Shown: piece by piece, positions 60,293 through 64,000 of the stretch
Layout: the number at the start of each line of letters is the position of its first letter
Position numbering within the stretch: position 1 is the stretch's first letter
Assembly (NCBI RefSeq): GCF_052065755.1
Contig: NZ_JBQHTK010000014.1
Span: forward strand, 7,433 to 71,432
Length of the DNA stretch: 64,000 nt
Origin: Allocoprococcus sp004560705
GTDB taxonomy: Bacteria; Bacillota; Clostridia; Lachnospirales; Lachnospiraceae
Direction of reading: 5' to 3'
The notes under the pieces: generated by a model
The model's database searches: none
What the model was told of the DNA's origin: nothing
What the model saw: the letters and a program-made list of their open reading frames with translations, nothing else
Translations under genes and position numbers: made by a program

Positions 60293-61521
60293 GTAAAGTA
60301 TTGATCATAGGAGGCGGCGCAGCCGGGATGTTTGCTTCGATCTTTGCCGCCAGAAATGGAAACGAAGTGCATATATTTGAAAAGAATGAAAAACTCGGCA
60401 AGAAGCTATTCATCACAGGAAAAGGACGCTGCAACATCACCAATGCCTGCGATATGGATACCTTATTTGCAAATGTAGTCACAAATGAGAAATTTATGTA
60501 CAGCAGTTTTTACGGTTTTACCAATCAGGACGTGGTGGATTTTTTTGAAAATGCCGGGCTTCCGGTAAAAATCGAGCGTGGAAATCGTGTATTTCCGCAA
60601 TCTGACCATTCCTCGGATGTGATAAAGACTCTGGAAAAAGAGATGAAAAATCTGGGCGTCCAGGTACATTTCTATACAACAGTGAAAAATGTGGCTGCGG
60701 AGAACGGCTCATTTTCCCATCTGGTACTGGCCGATGGAAGTAAAGTGACGGCGGACGCATGTATCATTGCGACCGGCGGACTTTCCTATCAGACAACCGG
60801 ATCGACCGGAGATGGATTCGAGTTTGCAGCAAGTCTTGGCCATACCATCACCGATACCGCCCCTTCACTGGTGCCGATTGAGACAAAAGAAGATTTCGTG
60901 CCGCAGCTAATGGGATTATCCCTGCGAAATGTACAGGCCACGATCTACAATGGGAAGAAAGAAATCTTCTCAGATTTCGGAGAGATGTTGTTCACCCATT
61001 TCGGCGTCAGCGGCCCGCTCATCATCAGCGCCAGCGCATATGTAGGCAAAATGCTCGGAAAAGGGAAAGAACTGAAGCTGGTGATTGATCTGAAACCGGC
61101 ACTTTCCGAAGAACAGCTCGATGCGCGCGTACTGCGTGAATTTGAAGAAAACCATAATAAACAGTTTAAAAATGCTGTGAATTCCCTCTTCCCGGCGAAA
61201 CTCATTCCGGTCATGGTCGCACTAAGCGGAATTGATCCGGAGAAAAAAGTGAATATCATATCGAGAGAAGAACGTCAGCATTTCGTTCATCTTATCAAAC
61301 ACCTGGAACTGACACTTACCCGACTGCGCGATTACAAGGAAGCAATTATCACACGCGGGGGAGTGAAGGTCAAAGAAGTGAACCCATCCACAATGGAATC
61401 CAAACTGGTAAGAGGAGTGTATTTCGCAGGAGAAGTTCTGGATGTGGATGCACTTACCGGAGGATTTAACCTCCAAATCGCATGGTCTACGGGGTATGCG
61501 GCGGGAAGCAATATTTGGTAG
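60289..61521 (+). CDS. HI0933/BaiN-family flavoprotein oxidoreductase
   Basis: FAD-dependent protein of 410 residues. GGGAAGMFASIFAARNG (residues ~6-22) is the dinucleotide-binding motif, followed by FITGKGRCNITNAC, GNRVFPQSDHSSDV, GGLSYQTTGSTGDGFEFA, and the C-terminal GGFNLQIAWSTGYAAG. The family includes YhiN and BaiN of Clostridium scindens, implicated in bile-acid dehydroxylation; without other bai genes here that role is not supported. Overlaps the regulator gene by four bases. Confidence 0.92.
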   Translation: MSKVLIIGGGAAGMFASIFAARNGNEVHIFEKNEKLGKKLFITGKGRCNITNACDMDTLFANVVTNEKFMYSSFYGFTNQDVVDFFENAGLPVKIERGNRVFPQSDHSSDVIKTLEKEMKNLGVQVHFYTTVKNVAAENGSFSHLVLADGSKVTADACIIATGGLSYQTTGSTGDGFEFAASLGHTITDTAPSLVPIETKEDFVPQLMGLSLRNVQATIYNGKKEIFSDFGEMLFTHFGVSGPLIISASAYVGKMLGKGKELKLVIDLKPALSEEQLDARVLREFEENHNKQFKNAVNSLFPAKLIPVMVALSGIDPEKKVNIISREERQHFVHLIKHLELTLTRLRDYKEAIITRGGVKVKEVNPSTMESKLVRGVYFAGEVLDVDALTGGFNLQIAWSTGYAAGSNIW

Positions 61522-61553
61522 GAAGAAAAACGATGCTAAAAGGTTGATCTATT

Positions 61554-61808
61554 ATGATTGAAAAGTTGACCGGAAGAAAGCAATTGTTTTTTACGACACA
61601 TAATACTGAGATTTTAGACATGCAGTTGCCCAAACATACTTTTACATTTCTGAAAAAAGATGTAAGAGATATAGATTTGCCGATAAAATGTATACACGCC
61701 GAACAATACTTAAAGCGTAATACAGATTCCTTGAAAAATGCTGTTGAGAATGATTTGTTTTGTACAACTCCTGAATTACATAAGTTATATGAAATTGCAG
61801 ACCTATAA
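61554..61808 (+). pseudogene. C-terminal remnant of an AAA_21-type ATPase (defence-like)
   Basis: The frame encodes GRKQLFFTTHNTEILDMQLP, then NTDSLKNAVENDLF and LYEIADL at the end. This matches the last ~80 residues (H-loop and after) of RecF/OLD-like AAA ATPases that accompany nuclease-like partners in phage defence. No Walker A, Walker B or upstream part exists between the flavoprotein and this point, so it is a truncated relic. A weak GTTGATCTATT precedes the ATG; expression is doubtful. Confidence 0.65.
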
Positions 61809-61822
61809 TAGGGGGTGTACAA

Positions 61823-61888
61823 ATGAAAAAAGAATCCATTTATCATTATTATGTTGAGGGTGATGATGAGAAAATAAAGAATTATTAA
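61823..61888 (+). pseudogene. N-terminal stub of the ATPase's partner gene (TOPRIM/RloB-like?)
   Basis: ATG at 61823, behind AGGGGGTG, encodes MKKESIYHYYVEGDDEK and stops after 21 codons. YVEGDDE looks like the first acidic motif of TOPRIM-like or RloB-like partners of defence ATPases. The position right after the ATPase tail fits a two-gene module. The rest is lost. Assignment of the family is tentative. Confidence 0.45.
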
Positions 61889-61906
61889 ATAAGGAGAACA
61901 AAAACC

Positions 61907-62563
61907 ATGGGATACAACATAGCCATTGACGGACCGGCCGGAGCCGGAAAAAGCACGATCGCAAAACTGGTTGCCAAAGAGAAAGGATACATCTACGTCG
62001 ATACCGGTGCAATGTACCGCGGACTTGCAATCCATTTCCTGAAGAAAGGCATTCAGCCGGATGAAAAAGAAAAAATCATTGATGCCTGCAAAGATGCAGA
62101 AGTAAGCATCGGATACGAAGACGGCGCACAGCAGATTTATTTAAACGGAGAAAATATCACTTCCATGCTGCGAGAAGAGGCGGTGGGAAATATGGCATCC
62201 ATCAGTTCTGCTGTACCGGAAGTCCGGGCAAAACTGCTGGACCTTCAGAGAAATCTGGCAAAAGAAAAAGATGTTGTGATGGACGGAAGGGATATCGGAA
62301 CTCATGTACTTCCGAATGCAGATGTCAAAATATACCTGACAGCAAGCGTAGAGTGCCGCGCAAATCGTCGGTTTAAAGAACTGACGGAAAAAGGAATCGC
62401 ATGCAATTATGATGAAATCGCACAAGATATCCAGGAACGCGACACCCGTGATATGAACCGGGAAATCGCACCGCTTAAAAAGGCAGACGATGCCGTCCTT
62501 GTGGACAGCTCTGATATGACGATCGAGGAAGTAGTAAAGGCAATCACCGGCCTTTGCAGGTAG
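61907..62563 (+). CDS. cmk: Cytidylate kinase
   Basis: Phosphorylates CMP and dCMP with ATP. The P-loop GPAGAGKSTIAKLVAKE (residues ~9-25), VDTGAMYRGLA, MDGRDIGTHVLPNADVKIYL and the RDxxDMNREIAPLKKADDAVLVD tail identify it. The 218-residue length is normal. AAGGAGAACAAAAACC precedes the ATG. In related genomes it usually follows the HI0933-type flavoprotein gene closely, so the relics at 61554-61888 appear to be an insertion. Confidence 0.96.
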   Translation: MGYNIAIDGPAGAGKSTIAKLVAKEKGYIYVDTGAMYRGLAIHFLKKGIQPDEKEKIIDACKDAEVSIGYEDGAQQIYLNGENITSMLREEAVGNMASISSAVPEVRAKLLDLQRNLAKEKDVVMDGRDIGTHVLPNADVKIYLTASVECRANRRFKELTEKGIACNYDEIAQDIQERDTRDMNREIAPLKKADDAVLVDSSDMTIEEVVKAITGLCR

Positions 62564-62568
62564 AGAGA

Positions 62569-63081
62569 ATGATAATAAAAAACAAAAAACATTTCTATGT
62601 CTTTCTCATTCTCATTTTAATATGGCGATGCATCATATTCGCATTTTCCGCTCAGCCGGGAGACGAATCCACAGACACGAGCATAGGATTCGGGGCGAAG
62701 GTTGTCGGATTCTTCATACCGGAATTCAGAGAAATGTCAAAAGAAGAACAGAGAGAATTCCTTGAACCGTATAACTTCATCATCCGAAAATCAGCACATT
62801 TTTGCGAATATGCTGTGATAGGAATGCTTAGCATGCTTTTGCTGCAGCAGATCTATATGAAAATGAAATGGAAAATATTTGGCAGCATCGGAATCAGCGC
62901 CTTCATGGCATGTACCGATGAATTCCATCAACTGTTCGTAGAAGGAAGAGCAGGGAGAATACAGGATGTCTGCATCGATACATCGGGTGCGACATTGGGA
63001 ATTCTGGTGACAGTCATAGGAATCACTGTGATAGAAAAAATATGTCAAAGAAAAACCAGAATCAAGAAGAATTTATTATGA
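62569..63081 (+). CDS. VanZ-family membrane protein
   Basis: The 170-residue protein has an N-terminal hydrophobic segment (FYVFLILILIWRCIIFAFSA), then the VanZ pattern FIIRKSAHFCEYAVIGMLSM and TDEFHQLFVEGRAGRIQDVCID, with a last membrane helix (LGILVTVIGITVI). VanZ proteins can raise teicoplanin tolerance; most chromosomal ones have no known role. ATG 62569 overlaps no other gene; a TTG at 62554 would overlap cmk. It overlaps the next relic by four bases. Confidence 0.88.
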   Translation: MIIKNKKHFYVFLILILIWRCIIFAFSAQPGDESTDTSIGFGAKVVGFFIPEFREMSKEEQREFLEPYNFIIRKSAHFCEYAVIGMLSMLLLQQIYMKMKWKIFGSIGISAFMACTDEFHQLFVEGRAGRIQDVCIDTSGATLGILVTVIGITVIEKICQRKTRIKKNLL

Positions 63082-63637
63082 AGCCGAAAGTGGATTTTTG
63101 CTTCAAAGAGCTTATGGAGGATGAAATCATCCGTAAAGGGTTTATCGCGGCAGTGCTGGGGGTGCCAAAAGAAAGTATTGGGAAGACCATCGGCGCAGGA
63201 AATACACCGATAAACTGGAACTGCATGTTCTGGAATTACCCAAACTGGCCAAATATGATTACCCGCCAACAGAACTCATAAACTGGGCAAAGTTCATTAA
63301 TGCTGAAAATCGTGAGGAGATGGAGAAAATGGCAAAGACAGACGAATCTCTGAAAAAAGCATATGAGAAAGTAGTGAAAATGAGTGCAGATGATGTGAAA
63401 AGGCAAGAATACGAAGAACGAGAGAAAGCAATCCGGGATTATAATTGCCAGATGAGGAGTAATTGGAATGCAGGAGTTCAGGTGGGAATAAAGCAAGGGA
63501 GAGAAGAAGGAATAGTAAAAGCCTTCCAAAAACTGGGCCTTTCTGCTGAGGAGACAGCAAAGCACATCGCGGAGATGCAGTCAGTCTCTCTGGAGGATGC
63601 GAAAGTGCTGGTGGAAAATTACTGGGATGCGAAATAA
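63078..63637 (+). pseudogene. Decayed Rpn-family PD-(D/E)XK nuclease / putative transposase
   Basis: From ATG 63078 the sequence reads MKPKVDFCFKELMEDEIIRK and AAVLGVPKESIG, the usual start of these proteins. At about 63190-63200 the match jumps past ~150 missing residues and into another frame, reading DKLELHVLELPKLAKYDYPP, then FINAENREEMEKMAKTDESL and the C-terminal helices ending in VLVENYWDAK. The deletion removes the nuclease core. A 105-residue frame from 63320 is only its tail. Confidence 0.8.
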
Positions 63638-63722
63638 AAACCCAGAGATAATCTGTGGATCATTATAATCTGAATATTATGATATTGGGGTCAAAAGCCC
63701 CTCTATAGTACCTTGAAAAGTT

Positions 63723-64000
63723 CATATATTTTGCAGTAAATACAAGCCTAAATGGTTTACTTGCTGTATTGTTGGTGCGCTCATCATCAAAGAGCTTTTT
63801 GATTATTCCGATGATGAGATGGTTGAAAATCTTATGCTGGATTTTCGAATTCAGTACGCACTGCATACAACAAGTTTTGAAGAACAGCCCCTTGCTGATT
63901 TTGAATTTAACGAAGAGGGAACAAAAGTCCTCCGATGTCCAGCCGGCCATTCACCGAAAAGCTGTTCTTATATGAAACAAAGCAATCAGTGTGCCGTTTC
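63723..64000 (+). pseudogene. Fragment of an IS1182-like DDE transposase (runs off the window)
   Basis: The frame from about 63723 has CCIVGALIIKELFDYSDDEM, then FRIQYALHTTSFEEQPL, typical of the N-terminal part of DDE transposases of gut Clostridia. It then jumps to FEFNEEGTKVLRCPAGHSPK and SCSYMKQSNQC, which belongs much further on, so a large central part, including catalytic residues, is missing. No start codon is present. A GGGG-TCAAAA-GCCCC hairpin (63687-63701) upstream may be an element end. Continues past base 64000. Confidence 0.6.

Noticed and set aside
60289..61521. Bile-acid (bai) gene
   Set aside because: The HI0933 family is widespread; there are no other bai genes in the window, so naming it baiN would overstate the evidence.

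Overview
The window looks like a chromosomal core segment from an endospore-forming, anaerobic member of the Clostridia, most likely Lachnospiraceae. The grounds are the complete spoIIIAA-AH operon, spoIVB next to spo0A, the dxs-tlyA-nadK-argR-recN order, a biotin-dependent Na+-translocating decarboxylase cluster, strong AGGAGG ribosome-binding sites and class-typical promoters. The genus is inferred, not shown. Every gene I can support lies on the + strand, so the window probably sits on the leading strand of one replication arm.

Layout. 1-2322: end of parE and parC (topoisomerase IV). 2333-10792: translation and ribosome-maturation operon rimP-nusA-ylxR-L7Ae-infB-rbfA-nrnA-truB-ribF behind a leader hairpin, followed by a Na/Pi cotransporter. 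12455-15194: rpsO and pnp. 15248-20128: spoIIIA operon with a SigE-like promoter. 20285-33130: prfC, asp23, nusB, xseAB, ispA, dxs, tlyA, nadK, argR, recN, spoIVB, spo0A. 33205-38743: glgA, then a one-carbon/methionine set (metF, separate reactivation domain, metH). 38854-44532: a tiny membrane protein, a large structured palindrome, alaS, rpsU, a CmpB-like membrane protein and a class III aminotransferase behind unusual leader structures. 44764-51169: small unknown protein, two D,D-carboxypeptidases, decayed genes, a metallophosphoesterase, scpA-scpB. 51350-53338: a 2-isopropylmalate synthase fused to an AraC-type DNA-binding domain. 53547-58986: carboxyltransferase, lipoprotein/gamma, biotin carrier, beta pump and 5S/OadA-like subunit. 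59363-63081: RpiR regulator with a flavoprotein, remnants of a defence-like ATPase pair, cmk, VanZ. 63078-64000: decayed Rpn nuclease and transposase pieces.

Most of the window is ordinary, well-ordered housekeeping. The points that stand out are the LeuA-AraC fusion at 51350-53338, the MITE-like cloverleaf at 57373-57541, the three-way-junction palindrome at 39155-39302, the promoter-terminator and alternative-hairpin region at 43104-43257, and the combined transcarboxylase/sodium-pump cluster. Protein identities come from reading the translated sequences against remembered family features; no database search was run.
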